Positions 7,534 to 14,582 of a stretch of DNA of 17,989 nt are shown one piece after another (position 1 is the first letter of the stretch; every line of letters starts with the position of its first letter). The stretch is taken from contig DKDL01000033.1 of the NCBI GenBank assembly GCA_002449335.1, positions 1 through 17,989 of the forward strand. Direction: 5' to 3'. The notes beneath the pieces were generated by a model that searched no databases, was not told where the DNA came from, and was given only the letters and a program-made list of their open reading frames with translations. This DNA comes from Succinatimonas sp. UBA6849 (lineage in GTDB: Bacteria > Pseudomonadota > Gammaproteobacteria > Enterobacterales > Succinivibrionaceae). The position numbers were made by a program, and so were the translations under genes.

Positions 7534-8770
7534 GCAGATCGAAGGATCATTAGGTGTAGCTAAGGCTGTTGCCCTATGTCGTCCAGGTGTTGTTTGTGCC
7601 TACCCTATTTCTCCACAAACTCACATTGTAGAAAATGTTGGAAAGTTTGTTAAAAACGGTACCTTAAAAGATTGTGATTTTTTAAATGTAGAGTCTGAGT
7701 TCTCAGCAATCTCTGTTGCAATCGGTTCTGAAGTTGGTGGCGCTCGTACATATACAGCTACAGCTTCACAGGGTCTGTTATACATGACAGAAGGTGTTTA
7801 TTCAGCTTCAGGTTTAGGTCTTCCAATTGTTATGACCGTAGCTTCACGTGCTATCGGCGGTCCTATCAATATTTGGAATGATCATTCAGATTCTTTATCA
7901 CAGCGTGATTCAGGCTGGTTGCAGTTATTCTGTGAATCAAACCAGGATGCTGTTGATACTCATATCATGGCATTTAAGATCGCCGAAGAAGTTGGTCTTC
8001 CAGTTATGGTATGTATGGATGGTTTCGTTCTAACCCACGCATTTGAAAGATTAGACATTCCATCACAGGAAACCGTAGACAAGTTCTTACCTGAGTATCA
8101 GCCACGTGAATACTTAACTCCTAAAGAGCCAATTTCTATTGGTGCTATGGTAGGTCCAGAGGCTTTCACTGAAGTTCGTTTCTTACAGCAGCGTAAGATG
8201 GCTAAGGCTTTAAAGGTTATTGAGAAGGTAACTAAAGAATACCGTGATTTAACCGGCTCTAAGTCTGGCGGTCTGTTAGATTGCTACAACTGCGAGAACG
8301 CAGATCTGAAGTTAGTAATCATGGGTTCTACAGTTGGTACTGCTAAAGACGAGATCGACAGATTAAAGGCTGAAGGCATCAACGTAGGTATCATTTCATT
8401 GAAGTCATTCCGTCCTTTCCCATATGAGGCTATGGCACAGGCAATTGGCGACACCAAGCAGGTTATCTGCTTAGAGAGAGCATTCTCATTTGGTGCACGC
8501 GGTATCGTATGTCCAGAAGTTAAGAGAGCTATGGAAGGCAAGAACTGCGACGTTAAGACTGTTGTTGCAGGTCTTGGTGGACGTCCTATCTTCGGTACCA
8601 CCATCAGAGGTATCGTAAAGGATGCATTAGCAGGCAAGTTCACTGAAGAGTTCACTTGGTTTGATGTTAATGCTGACGTTCTGAACAGCTACACAGACAA
8701 GACTGAAGGTGTAACCTTCAAGAAGGGCCCTATCGCTCAGTCTGTTCTAGAGAAATCAGTTAAGGATTAG
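7526..8770 (+). CDS. porA: 2-oxoacid:acceptor oxidoreductase alpha subunit (PorA-like)
   Basis: 414 residues, the normal length for separate alpha subunits. The N-terminus has the thiamine-diphosphate pyrimidine-binding domain with GNxAVA-like and AYPISPQT segments (about 10-35). NVESEFSAISVAIG (52-65) provides the conserved Glu, and ATASQGLLYMTEGVYSAS and HSDSLSQRDSGW follow. The C-terminal domain has VGTAKDEIDRLKAEG and the usual ERAFSFGARG stretch (about 313-322). Alpha and beta together make the active site that decarboxylates the 2-oxoacid and forms the acyl-CoA. The ATG overlaps the gamma gene, and GAGGAGG-like bases sit just upstream. Codon use is strongly biased (GGT, CGT, AAC), as expected for an abundant enzyme. 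Confidence 0.93.
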   Translation: MLEQIEGSLGVAKAVALCRPGVVCAYPISPQTHIVENVGKFVKNGTLKDCDFLNVESEFSAISVAIGSEVGGARTYTATASQGLLYMTEGVYSASGLGLPIVMTVASRAIGGPINIWNDHSDSLSQRDSGWLQLFCESNQDAVDTHIMAFKIAEEVGLPVMVCMDGFVLTHAFERLDIPSQETVDKFLPEYQPREYLTPKEPISIGAMVGPEAFTEVRFLQQRKMAKALKVIEKVTKEYRDLTGSKSGGLLDCYNCENADLKLVIMGSTVGTAKDEIDRLKAEGINVGIISLKSFRPFPYEAMAQAIGDTKQVICLERAFSFGARGIVCPEVKRAMEGKNCDVKTVVAGLGGRPIFGTTIRGIVKDALAGKFTEEFTWFDVNADVLNSYTDKTEGVTFKKGPIAQSVLEKSVKD

Positions 8771-8782
8771 GCGGAGTAAACA

Positions 8783-9844
8783 ATGTTAGAAAAGATTAAA
8801 TTCTATCAGACAGGTTCTAATACCGTAGGTAACCGTCTGTTAAATCCTGCAATGCGCACCATTCAGTCATCTGCTGACCGTCCTAATGGCTTGATTTCAG
8901 GTCATAGAGCTTGTCAGGGTTGCGGTGAAGCATTAGGTACAAGATACGCAATTGATGCTGCAATGAAGGCAACTAACGGCAACATCATGGTTGTTAACGC
9001 AACTGGCTGTTTGGAAGTTTTCTCAACTCCATATCCAGAATCAGCTTGGAGATTACCATGGGTTCACTCTCTGTTCGGTAACACCGCAGCTGTTGGTTCA
9101 GGTTTAGCTGCAGCTGCTGCAATCCGTGCTAAAAAGAACGGTGACACCAATGTTCCACGTATCATTGCACAAGGCGGTGACGGTGGTACTACCGATATCG
9201 GTTTTGGTCCACTATCTGGTATGTTTGAGCGTAACGATGATGTTCTTTATCTTTGCTACGACAACGAAGCATACATGAACACCGGTGTTCAGAGATCATC
9301 TGCAACCCCTCCATCAGCTCGTACTGCAACCACTCAGCTAGTTGGTGATAAACCAGGTGCTGACTGGGGTAAAGGTAAGGATGTACCTTTAATTGCTATG
9401 GCTCATGGTATTCCTTACGTAGCAACAGCAACTGTAGCTGATTTACGTGATCTTGAGTACAAGGTTACCAAGGCTATGCAGTTCCATGGTGCAAGATTTA
9501 TTCAGATCTTGGTTCCATGTCCACTAGGTTGGGGCTTAACCTCTAATTCAACAGTAACCGTAGCTCGTATGGCTATGGAGACTGGTTTCTACCCTGTTTA
9601 TGAAGCTGAATACGGCAAGATCACCTCTGTAAGAAAGATCCGTCAGAAGCAGCCTGTAATCAACTATCTGAAGATGCAGCGTAGATATGCTCACTTGACT
9701 GGTAAGAAAGCAGATCCTAATGTAGTTGCAAGACTACAGGCTCTTTGCGATACCAATATTAAGAACTTCGGTCTGTTAGGTGATGAGGAGCCAAACGGCA
9801 CACCAGTTGCAATTCAGGCTTACGAGCGTAACTCTGCTGTTTAA
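8783..9844 (+). CDS. porB: 2-oxoacid:acceptor oxidoreductase beta subunit (PorB-like, TPP and 4Fe-4S)
   Basis: 353 residues. The thiamine-diphosphate motif is seen as GGDGG at 131-135 followed by YDNEAYMNTG at 159-168, which supplies Mg2+ and diphosphate ligands. Four cysteines sit where the proximal 4Fe-4S cluster is held in pyruvate:ferredoxin oxidoreductases: C44 and C47 (HRACQGCGEA), C76 (NATGCLEVF) and C246 (LVPCPLGW). QRSSATPPSARTATT (170-184) is typical of the pyruvate-type beta subunit. The gene starts 12 bp after the alpha gene with GGCGGAG upstream. Electrons from the acyl intermediate leave through this cluster to the ferredoxin tail of the next gene product. Confidence 0.93.
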   Translation: MLEKIKFYQTGSNTVGNRLLNPAMRTIQSSADRPNGLISGHRACQGCGEALGTRYAIDAAMKATNGNIMVVNATGCLEVFSTPYPESAWRLPWVHSLFGNTAAVGSGLAAAAAIRAKKNGDTNVPRIIAQGGDGGTTDIGFGPLSGMFERNDDVLYLCYDNEAYMNTGVQRSSATPPSARTATTQLVGDKPGADWGKGKDVPLIAMAHGIPYVATATVADLRDLEYKVTKAMQFHGARFIQILVPCPLGWGLTSNSTVTVARMAMETGFYPVYEAEYGKITSVRKIRQKQPVINYLKMQRRYAHLTGKKADPNVVARLQALCDTNIKNFGLLGDEEPNGTPVAIQAYERNSAV

Positions 9845-9858
9845 GGAGATAGTAAATT

Positions 9859-11487
9859 ATGTTACAAAAAGCTTTTGCTGTTACCCTTGATCCAGCAACC
9901 TCTTTAAGAAACCACACTGGTTCATGGCGTACATTGCGTCCTGTTAATGTGTTTAAGCTACCACCTTGCAACAATCAGTGCCCTGCTGGTGAGAACATTC
10001 AGCAGTGGTTATTCTATGCAGCTGAAGGTGACTATGAGCACGCATGGAGAATTTTAACTGAGGAAAACCCATTACCAGCATGTATGGGTCGTGTTTGCTA
10101 TCACACCTGTGAAGGCAAATGTAACCGTGGCTTCTTAGATGAGAGCGTAGGTATCAACTCAGTTGAGCGTTTCTTAGGCGATTATGCTATTGAGCACAAT
10201 CTGTCATTTAAGCGTCCAGCTCGTGAAACTGGTAAAAAGGTTTTAATCATTGGTGCAGGTCCTGCAGGTTTATCAGCAGCTTATCAGTTACGCCGTTTCG
10301 GTCACACTGTACACATCGTTGAGATGGGGAAAGAAGCTGGCGGTATGATGCGTTATGGTATCCCTGTATATCGTCTACCAAGAAACGTCTTAGATGCTGA
10401 AATCAAGCGTATCACTGATATGGGTGTAACCATTGAGTGTGGTCGCAAAGTTGAAGATATCGAAGCTGAGAAGAAGAACGGCAAATATGATGCTGTGATC
10501 TTAGGTTTAGGTGCTTCAATTTCAACTAACGTTGATATTCCTCAGGGTGATACCAACCACGTCTTAAATGCTCTTAACGTTTTAGGTCAGATTGAAACCA
10601 ACGGTGACATCGAGATTGCTCGTAAAGTTGCTGTTTACGGTGGTGGTAATACCGCTGTTGACGTAGCTCGTTCATTACGCAGAATTGGTGCCGAGCCTAT
10701 CATCGTTTATCGTCGTAACCGTGACAAGATGCCTGCTAATGCTGAAGAAATGGATGCAGCTATTGCAGAAGGCATTCAGGTTAAGTGGTTATCAACCATT
10801 GCATCTGCTTCAAAGGATTCTTTAAAGATTGAGAAGATGGAGTTAGACGAGAACGGTAAGCCACAGCCTACAGGCCAGTACGAAGAGTTACCTGCTGATG
10901 CAGTTGTTTTAGCTATCGGTCAGAATGTTGATAAGTCAGTTTTAACTAAGTTATCAGATCTGAAGATGGATAAAGATAACGTAATCATCGACGAAGAGAC
11001 TAAGATGACTTCAATTGAAGGTATCTTTGCTGCAGGTGACGTTGCAACTAAAGACAGAACAGTAACTCATGCTATCGGTATGGGTAAAAATGCTGCTCGT
11101 GGCGTAAATGCATACTTAAATGGTCAGACTTACAAGAAGCCTGAGAAGCACGAGGTTGCTAAGTTTGAGGATATGCATCCTTGGTACTACACTGATGCTC
11201 CTAAGACTGTTCGTCAGGAACTAGAAGTAGCACGTCGTTCAAATACATTCGATGAAGTTCAGTTTGGTCTAACTGAAGAGAATGCAATTTTTGAGGCACG
11301 TCGTTGTCTGTCATGCGGTAACTGCATGGAGTGTGATAACTGCTACGGTGTATGCCCAGATAGCGCTGTGGTAAAACTAGGTGCTGGTAAAGGCTATGAG
11401 TTCAACTACGACTACTGCAAGGGTTGTGGTGTTTGTGCTCAGGAATGCCCTTGCGGTCATATCAGAATGATCCCAGAGCAGATCTAA
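9859..11487 (+). CDS. GltD-like FAD/NAD(P)H oxidoreductase fused to a C-terminal 2x[4Fe-4S] ferredoxin (electron-transfer subunit of the por complex)
   Basis: 542 residues with three parts. The N-terminal Fe-S domain (30-110) has C37, C41, C75, C80, C84 and C88, as in the small subunit of glutamate synthase. The middle has an FAD site (VLIIGAGPAGLSAAYQL, 128-144; E155; AAGDVA 391-396) and an NAD(P) site (VYGGGNTAVDVARSLRRIG, 259-277). YRRNRDKMPA (284-293) is the element that favours NADPH in GltD. The tail (483-540) carries CxxCxxCxxCxxCxxxCP and CxxCxxCxxECPC, enough for two clusters. The tail corresponds to PorD. Related NAD(P)-linked complexes include phenylglyoxylate dehydrogenase (PadH plus PadE) and the Helicobacter-type POR. 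The gene starts 14 bp after porB with AAGGAG. It would let the complex reduce NAD(P)+ or be driven by NAD(P)H. Confidence 0.9.
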   Translation: MLQKAFAVTLDPATSLRNHTGSWRTLRPVNVFKLPPCNNQCPAGENIQQWLFYAAEGDYEHAWRILTEENPLPACMGRVCYHTCEGKCNRGFLDESVGINSVERFLGDYAIEHNLSFKRPARETGKKVLIIGAGPAGLSAAYQLRRFGHTVHIVEMGKEAGGMMRYGIPVYRLPRNVLDAEIKRITDMGVTIECGRKVEDIEAEKKNGKYDAVILGLGASISTNVDIPQGDTNHVLNALNVLGQIETNGDIEIARKVAVYGGGNTAVDVARSLRRIGAEPIIVYRRNRDKMPANAEEMDAAIAEGIQVKWLSTIASASKDSLKIEKMELDENGKPQPTGQYEELPADAVVLAIGQNVDKSVLTKLSDLKMDKDNVIIDEETKMTSIEGIFAAGDVATKDRTVTHAIGMGKNAARGVNAYLNGQTYKKPEKHEVAKFEDMHPWYYTDAPKTVRQELEVARRSNTFDEVQFGLTEENAIFEARRCLSCGNCMECDNCYGVCPDSAVVKLGAGKGYEFNYDYCKGCGVCAQECPCGHIRMIPEQI

Positions 11488-11507
11488 AAAGTTTGTAATC
11501 TAATCAC

Positions 11508-11546
11508 AAGCGGTTTACGTCATTTTGAGGTAAGCCGCTTTTTTGT
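11508..11546 (+). terminator. Intrinsic terminator of the por operon
   Basis: An 11-bp stem (AAGCGGTTTAC at 11508-11518 with GTAAGCCGCTT at 11530-11540, one G-U pair) has an 11-nt loop and a run of six T. It starts 21 bp after the last stop codon. Confidence 0.93.
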
Positions 11547-11559
11547 TGGTATACTGTGC

Positions 11560-11603
11560 AAGATTAGATGTTTGTAAGATTGGATGTTTTAACTTAATCT
11601 TAC
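11560..11603. repeat. Tandem 16-bp repeats with an overlapping inverted repeat upstream of the tail-anchored protein gene
   Basis: AAGATTAGATGTTTGT (11560-11575) is followed directly by AAGATTGGATGTTTTA (11576-11591); 13 of 16 bases agree. GTAAGATT (11574-11581) is also inverted as AATCTTAC (11596-11603). The cluster lies 38 bp upstream of the next gene's ATG and may be a binding site for a regulator. Confidence 0.45.
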
Positions 11604-11640
11604 TCTATAGCACTAGGAAAACAAAAACAAACATATCATC

Positions 11641-12030
11641 ATGAAAATTGATCTTAACTACATAACATACCAAATTAAGAGTCACTTATACTCTGACTTT
11701 AAGAGTAATGAGATTGCCTCATTATTAAATGATTTGGAGCCAGAGAAGTATATTCAAGAATATGTCTTGTCATTGCATTTAAATAAGGAAAACGAAGAAA
11801 AGGTAAGTTTACGTTTAAGACATATTCTTGAAAATGCTAAAAGAGAACAGATTCCCTTAAGCATTGAATATGAGCCTTATGCTAATGAGGAAGACGCTTA
11901 TCTTGCTCGTCAAAGATACATCAATGTATTAGTTCAAAAAGAACAGCTGCTGTCTTTTATAAGCAAGTCTATTTTTCTTTTGGTAATAACCGCTGTTTGT
12001 CTTTTAGTTATCTTTATTGCTAATTCATAG
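11641..12030 (+). CDS. Small tail-anchored membrane protein, function unknown
   Basis: 129 residues, not recognised. Residues 1-105 are soluble, helical and highly charged (for example KENEEKVSLRLRHILENAKREQ). Residues 107-127 form a single C-terminal membrane helix (SIFLLVITAVCLLVIFIA) with two residues after it, so the bulk would face the cytoplasm. There is no Shine-Dalgarno close to the ATG: AGGAAA lies more than 20 bp upstream and the leader is A/C-rich, so translation may be weak or the start may differ. The gene stands alone between the por terminator and the 6S RNA region. No domain or catalytic motif is visible. Confidence 0.7.
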   Translation: MKIDLNYITYQIKSHLYSDFKSNEIASLLNDLEPEKYIQEYVLSLHLNKENEEKVSLRLRHILENAKREQIPLSIEYEPYANEEDAYLARQRYINVLVQKEQLLSFISKSIFLLVITAVCLLVIFIANS

Positions 12031-12345
12031 CTTAACAAGAATTTGAAGAAGACTTTACTATTAAGATATAAATGAAAAGAGACATAAGTTAGATAGAATA
12101 AAGAACAGCATTCCCCATAGTATCTAGCCTGTACAATATCCAGAAATCCAGAAGAAAAAGAAAGAGACTCTTTTATTAAATCAACTCTTCATCAGCATAA
12201 ACAAGCCTAATATAAATTTGGTTTAAATTTGAAGATACATTTAGTACATAAAGTGTAAAAGTCAACAAAAATAAACTGAAATTTCACTTTGCTCACACTT
12301 TAATAATTATGTATAACTTATTGATCTTAATAGATGAATTTAACG
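12031..12345. other. AT-rich noncoding stretch before the 6S RNA promoter
   Basis: No gene is seen. A 7-bp inverted repeat AAAGTGT/ACACTTT (12250-12256 and 12295-12301) is present, and the second arm overlaps two CACTTT copies. No clear terminator follows the gene ending at 12030. Confidence 0.45.
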
Positions 12346-12373
12346 TTGACAGCTAAAAATGATCTGCTAACAT
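12346..12373 (+). promoter_or_regulatory. Strong sigma-70 promoter of the 6S RNA gene
   Basis: Consensus TTGACA (12346-12351), a 16-bp spacer, and TAACAT (12368-12373) preceded by TGC, an extended -10. Transcription is predicted to begin near 12380, about 20 nt before the first base of the conserved 6S structure. Confidence 0.75.
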
Positions 12374-12380
12374 AAAGAAA

Positions 12381-12397
12381 TGGTAACAAAGTTACCA
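12381..12397. promoter_or_regulatory. Perfect palindrome at the predicted 6S transcription start
   Basis: TGGTAAC-AAA-GTTACCA, a 7-bp inverted repeat, covers roughly +1 to +18 of the predicted transcript. It could fold as a 5' hairpin on the 6S precursor and guide processing, or be a repressor site on DNA. Confidence 0.5.
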
Positions 12398-12400
12398 AAA

Positions 12401-12580
12401 GAATACCCTGGGGTGACATCTAGCGTTTCTACCCTGAGCCGATATCTTTAGACTTTGGTATCTTCCTGATAATGGTGTGTAGGCCCGTTTTACGTGGAAA
12501 CCTAAGTTATCATCTGATGCCATACTTGAACTCACTGGTTCAAGGAGTCATGAACAGCGGATTCATTTCCGGGGCCTCAA
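12401..12580 (+). ncRNA. ssrS: 6S RNA, global regulator of sigma-70 RNA polymerase
   Basis: About 180 nt, against 183-184 in E. coli. The closing stem pairs CCCTGGGG (12406-12413) with TTCCGGGG (12567-12574). CCCTGAGCCGATAT (12432-12445) is the best conserved 5' block of gammaproteobacterial 6S RNA. The 3' arm has the family's CTTGAAC-N6-GTTCAAG hairpin (12525-12544), followed by GGAGTCATGAACAGCGG, which parallels the E. coli GGGTTACAGCCTGCGG. 6S RNA imitates an open promoter and sequesters the housekeeping polymerase in stationary phase. In E. coli the gene precedes ygfA/fau; here it precedes crp. Exact ends are uncertain by several bases, since the transcript is probably processed from a longer precursor. 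Confidence 0.9.
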
Positions 12581-12636
12581 AAAACACTTCTAAAGCAATT
12601 TTCTAGAGCAATAAATCAAGTAAAATGTTCACAATC

Positions 12637-12652
12637 TGTGAATTAGCTCAAT
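12637..12652. promoter_or_regulatory. Candidate CRP site upstream of crp
   Basis: TGTGA-ATTAGC-TCAAT keeps the full left half-site and TCA of the right half of the CRP consensus. It lies about 80 bp upstream of the start predicted from TATAAT at 12712-12717, so it could serve autoregulation. The left half-site is also part of a perfect palindrome TTCACA-ATC-TGTGAA (12628-12642), which has the half-sites turned outward and is not itself a CRP site. Confidence 0.45.
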
Positions 12653-12711
12653 TCAATGTAAAATTAAAGTTCAAAATTGTGTTTAATTCGGCATTTTTCT
12701 GAAAAAATGTA

Positions 12712-12717
12712 TATAAT
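12712..12717 (+). promoter_or_regulatory. Candidate -10 element of crp
   Basis: A perfect TATAAT lies in a GTATATAATACC context. No good -35 lies 16-18 bp upstream, which fits a promoter that needs an activator. The leader to the crp ATG would be about 110 nt. Confidence 0.45.
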
Positions 12718-12835
12718 ACCTTAGTTTTCGTATTTTTACGGATTTTGTATTGGCAATTTAAATAAAGATTGTCAAAAAATAATAAGCAATAAAAAACGAT
12801 TAGCTAGATCGTTTAGTTTAATTTAGAGTAATAAA

Positions 12836-13477
12836 ATGCCTCCAATCATCAAACCTCAGACTGACACTACTATTAGCTGGTTCTTAAGTCAGTGTCACAT
12901 TCATAAGTATGCAGCAAAAAGCACCATTATCCATTCAGGCGAAAAAGCTGAAACTCTTTACTATATTGCTAAAGGTTCAGTTGCAGTTTTGATTAAAGAT
13001 CAAGATGGCCATGAAATGATTTTAAGCTACTTAAATCAGGGTGACTTCATTGGTGAAGTTGGTCTATTTGATGAATCAGAAAATCCAAAGCGTACTGCTT
13101 GGGTAAAAGCAAAGACTTCATGCGAAATTGCTGAAGTATCATACAGCAAGTTCAAGCAGCTAGTTCAGGTAAATCCTGAGATCCTAATGAGATTAACTGC
13201 TCAGATCTCAAGACGTCTGTCAGCAACTTCTGCTAAAGTCGGCAACTTAGCATTCTTAGACGTTACCGGTCGTATCGCTAAGACATTAGTAAACTTAGCT
13301 CATCAGCCAGAAGCTATGACTCACCCTGATGGCATGCAGATTAAGATCACTCGTCAGGAAATCGGTCAAATCGTTGGCTGTTCACGTGAAACTGTAGGTA
13401 GGATCTTAAAGATGATGGAAGAAGATCATCTGATCACTGCTCACGGTAAGACCATCGTGGTATTTGGTACTCGATAA
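12836..13477 (+). CDS. crp: cAMP receptor protein (catabolite regulator)
   Basis: 213 residues, close to E. coli Crp (210), and near-identical over long stretches. The N-terminal cAMP-binding beta-barrel includes GEKAETLYYIAKGSVAVLIKD and LSYLNQGDFIGEVGLF. The residues contacting cAMP are kept: the Glu and Arg of FIGE...KRTAW, and the Thr/Ser of RRLSATSAKVGNL in the long dimer helix. The C-terminal winged HTH has RQEIGQIVGCSRETVGRIL, the Arg-Glu-Arg recognition helix that reads TGTGA. It binds DNA as a dimer with cAMP and controls carbon use and other genes. A two-residue insertion (ENPKR) follows the GLFDES strand. The ATG has a modest AGAG ribosome site. It is followed by its own terminator. 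Candidate target sites in this window lie upstream of crp itself and of the gene at 14583. Confidence 0.97.
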   Translation: MPPIIKPQTDTTISWFLSQCHIHKYAAKSTIIHSGEKAETLYYIAKGSVAVLIKDQDGHEMILSYLNQGDFIGEVGLFDESENPKRTAWVKAKTSCEIAEVSYSKFKQLVQVNPEILMRLTAQISRRLSATSAKVGNLAFLDVTGRIAKTLVNLAHQPEAMTHPDGMQIKITRQEIGQIVGCSRETVGRILKMMEEDHLITAHGKTIVVFGTR

Positions 13478-13487
13478 AGTTTTAAAG

Positions 13488-13522
13488 GAAAGTCTTTCTA
13501 AAGTGGAAAGACTTTCTTTTTT
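13488..13522 (+). terminator. Intrinsic terminator of crp
   Basis: An 11-bp stem GAAAGTCTTTC/GAAAGACTTTC (13488-13498 with 13506-13516) with a 7-nt loop is followed by six T. It begins 10 bp after the stop. Confidence 0.92.
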
Positions 13523-13524
13523 GT

Positions 13525-13549
13525 ATTAATATAGCTCTCATATATTAAT
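13525..13549. promoter_or_regulatory. Perfect palindrome in front of fabA
   Basis: ATTAATATA-N7-TATATTAAT, two perfect 9-bp arms, lies between the crp terminator and the fabA ribosome site. The interval is only about 50 bp, so the fabA promoter must overlap it or lie further upstream. The palindrome does not resemble the E. coli FadR or FabR sites. It may be an operator or a leader hairpin. Confidence 0.5.
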
Positions 13550-13573
13550 CTTTTAGTTATTTAAGGAGCGAAA

Positions 13574-14104
13574 ATGGCTTCATTATTAGAGCGTGGTATC
13601 CACTCTTTTGATAAAAATGATCTTTTAGCATGTAGCCGTGGTGAATTATTCGGACCTGGTAACAGCCAGCTTCCTGCACCAAACATGTTAATGTTTGATC
13701 GTATTACAGATATTCAGGCTGAGGGTGGTGAACACGGTCTTGGTTTTGTTAAAGCAGAGCTAGATATCAATAAAGATCTTTGGTTCTTCCAGTGCCATTT
13801 CCCTGGTGATCCTGTAATGCCAGGTTGCTTAGGTTTAGATGCAATGTGGCAGTTAGTAGGCTTTTTCTTAGGCTGGAGAGGCGGCCCAGGTAAAGGTCGT
13901 GCACTAGGTGTTGGTAAAGTTAAGTTCAAAGGCGAAGTTTTAGATAACGCTAAGATCGTAAGATACGAAATCAACTTAAAGAAAATCATTGAAAGAGGTC
14001 AGTTAATCATGGGTATTGCTGACGGTAAGGTTTTCTGCGATGACGAGCATATCTATACAGCAGAAGATCTTCAGGTTGGTTTAATTCCACCTAAGAAGAA
14101 CTAA
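13574..14104 (+). CDS. fabA: 3-hydroxydecanoyl-[ACP] dehydratase/isomerase
   Basis: 176 residues (E. coli FabA has 172). It dehydrates 3-hydroxydecanoyl-ACP and isomerises trans-2- to cis-3-decenoyl-ACP, the branch point to unsaturated fatty acids, in the cytoplasm as a homodimer. The active-site segment FFQCHFPGDPVMPGC (71-85) holds the catalytic His75, and GLDAMWQLVGFFLGW (87-101) holds Asp89. RGELFGPG, QLPAPNMLMFDR and GKGRALGVGKVKF are also conserved. The start has AAGGAG 7 bp upstream. It lies alone between the crp terminator and its own long hairpin; fabB is not in the window. The hot-dog fold dehydratase FabZ is smaller and lacks the GLDAMWQL pattern, so the assignment is secure. Confidence 0.97.
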   Translation: MASLLERGIHSFDKNDLLACSRGELFGPGNSQLPAPNMLMFDRITDIQAEGGEHGLGFVKAELDINKDLWFFQCHFPGDPVMPGCLGLDAMWQLVGFFLGWRGGPGKGRALGVGKVKFKGEVLDNAKIVRYEINLKKIIERGQLIMGIADGKVFCDDEHIYTAEDLQVGLIPPKKN

Positions 14105-14126
14105 TCTTTCTTACCCTCTTTTCTTT

Positions 14127-14167
14127 AAAGCGCATAACCTTTGATACTCCTGTCTGTTATGCGCTTT
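14127..14167 (+). terminator. Long hairpin after fabA
   Basis: A perfect 12-bp stem AAAGCGCATAAC/GTTATGCGCTTT (14127-14138 with 14156-14167) has a 17-nt loop, 22 bp after the stop. It is followed by only a weak U tract (ACTGTCTTAAAT). It is probably the terminator of fabA. Confidence 0.7.
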
Positions 14168-14501
14168 ACTGTCTTAAATAAAGCAATCTCATATCGCTTA
14201 TAATTAAAGCAACAGCTTCATTCATCTAGTTCATTTGTTCTAGTCTAACTATATTTTCGAAAATTACAGTTTTCAAATTTAACGATCTATTCTGAAAATT
14301 AATGAACAATTAAGCTAAAATTTCGTATTTCTTCTGCAATAAATGCAAAATTATGCATTATTTTTAAAATTATTTTCATTTGCAATTTGCACATAACACA
14401 AATGCACAAAACCTTATCACATCAACATTTGCAAGCATTAAGGCATATCAAATAAGACAGTAAAAAACTGTCATAAAAGGCATTTCTAAGCCAAACCTTG
14501 C
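14168..14501. other. AT-rich upstream region with clustered TGCA sites
   Basis: No gene is seen. TGCA occurs at 14335, 14344, 14354, 14381, 14388, 14403, 14430 and 14503, mostly flanked by A/T. One pair forms AATGCA-N6-TGCATT (14342-14359). GACAGT-AAAAA-ACTGTC (14456-14472) is a further perfect inverted repeat. The layout suggests a long regulatory region for the gene at 14583. Confidence 0.5.
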
Positions 14502-14529
14502 TTGCATCAAATGAAAATACAAGTATAAT
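14502..14529 (+). promoter_or_regulatory. Candidate promoter of the putative FlhDC-like regulator gene
   Basis: TTGCAT (14502-14507), a 16-bp spacer and a perfect TATAAT (14524-14529). Transcription is predicted to start near 14536, giving a leader of about 47 nt. Confidence 0.6.
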
Positions 14530-14540
14530 AAGCCGCTCAA

Positions 14541-14562
14541 AATTGTGATCTTGTTCACAATT
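14541..14562. promoter_or_regulatory. Consensus CRP site just downstream of a transcription start
   Basis: TGTGA-TCTTGT-TCACA (14544-14559) matches both CRP half-sites exactly, and the symmetry extends to AAT...ATT outside them. Its centre (14551.5) is about 15 bp past the predicted start and only 31 bp before the ATG. An activating position is therefore not available for this gene, and CRP should repress it. Confidence 0.8.
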
Positions 14563-14582
14563 ATTTAATATAGGAATCACCT

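Noticed and set aside
7179..8655. Open frames antisense to the porG and porA genes
   Set aside because: They mirror the strong codon bias of the por genes, have no ribosome sites and no recognisable protein features.
12628..12642. TTCACA-ATC-TGTGAA as a CRP site
   Set aside because: The half-sites face outward and the spacing is 3; CRP needs TGTGA-N6-TCACA. Only the right part joined to TCAAT fits.
13714..13989. Open frame antisense to fabA
   Set aside because: It lies wholly inside the highly conserved fabA coding sequence and is a by-product of it.
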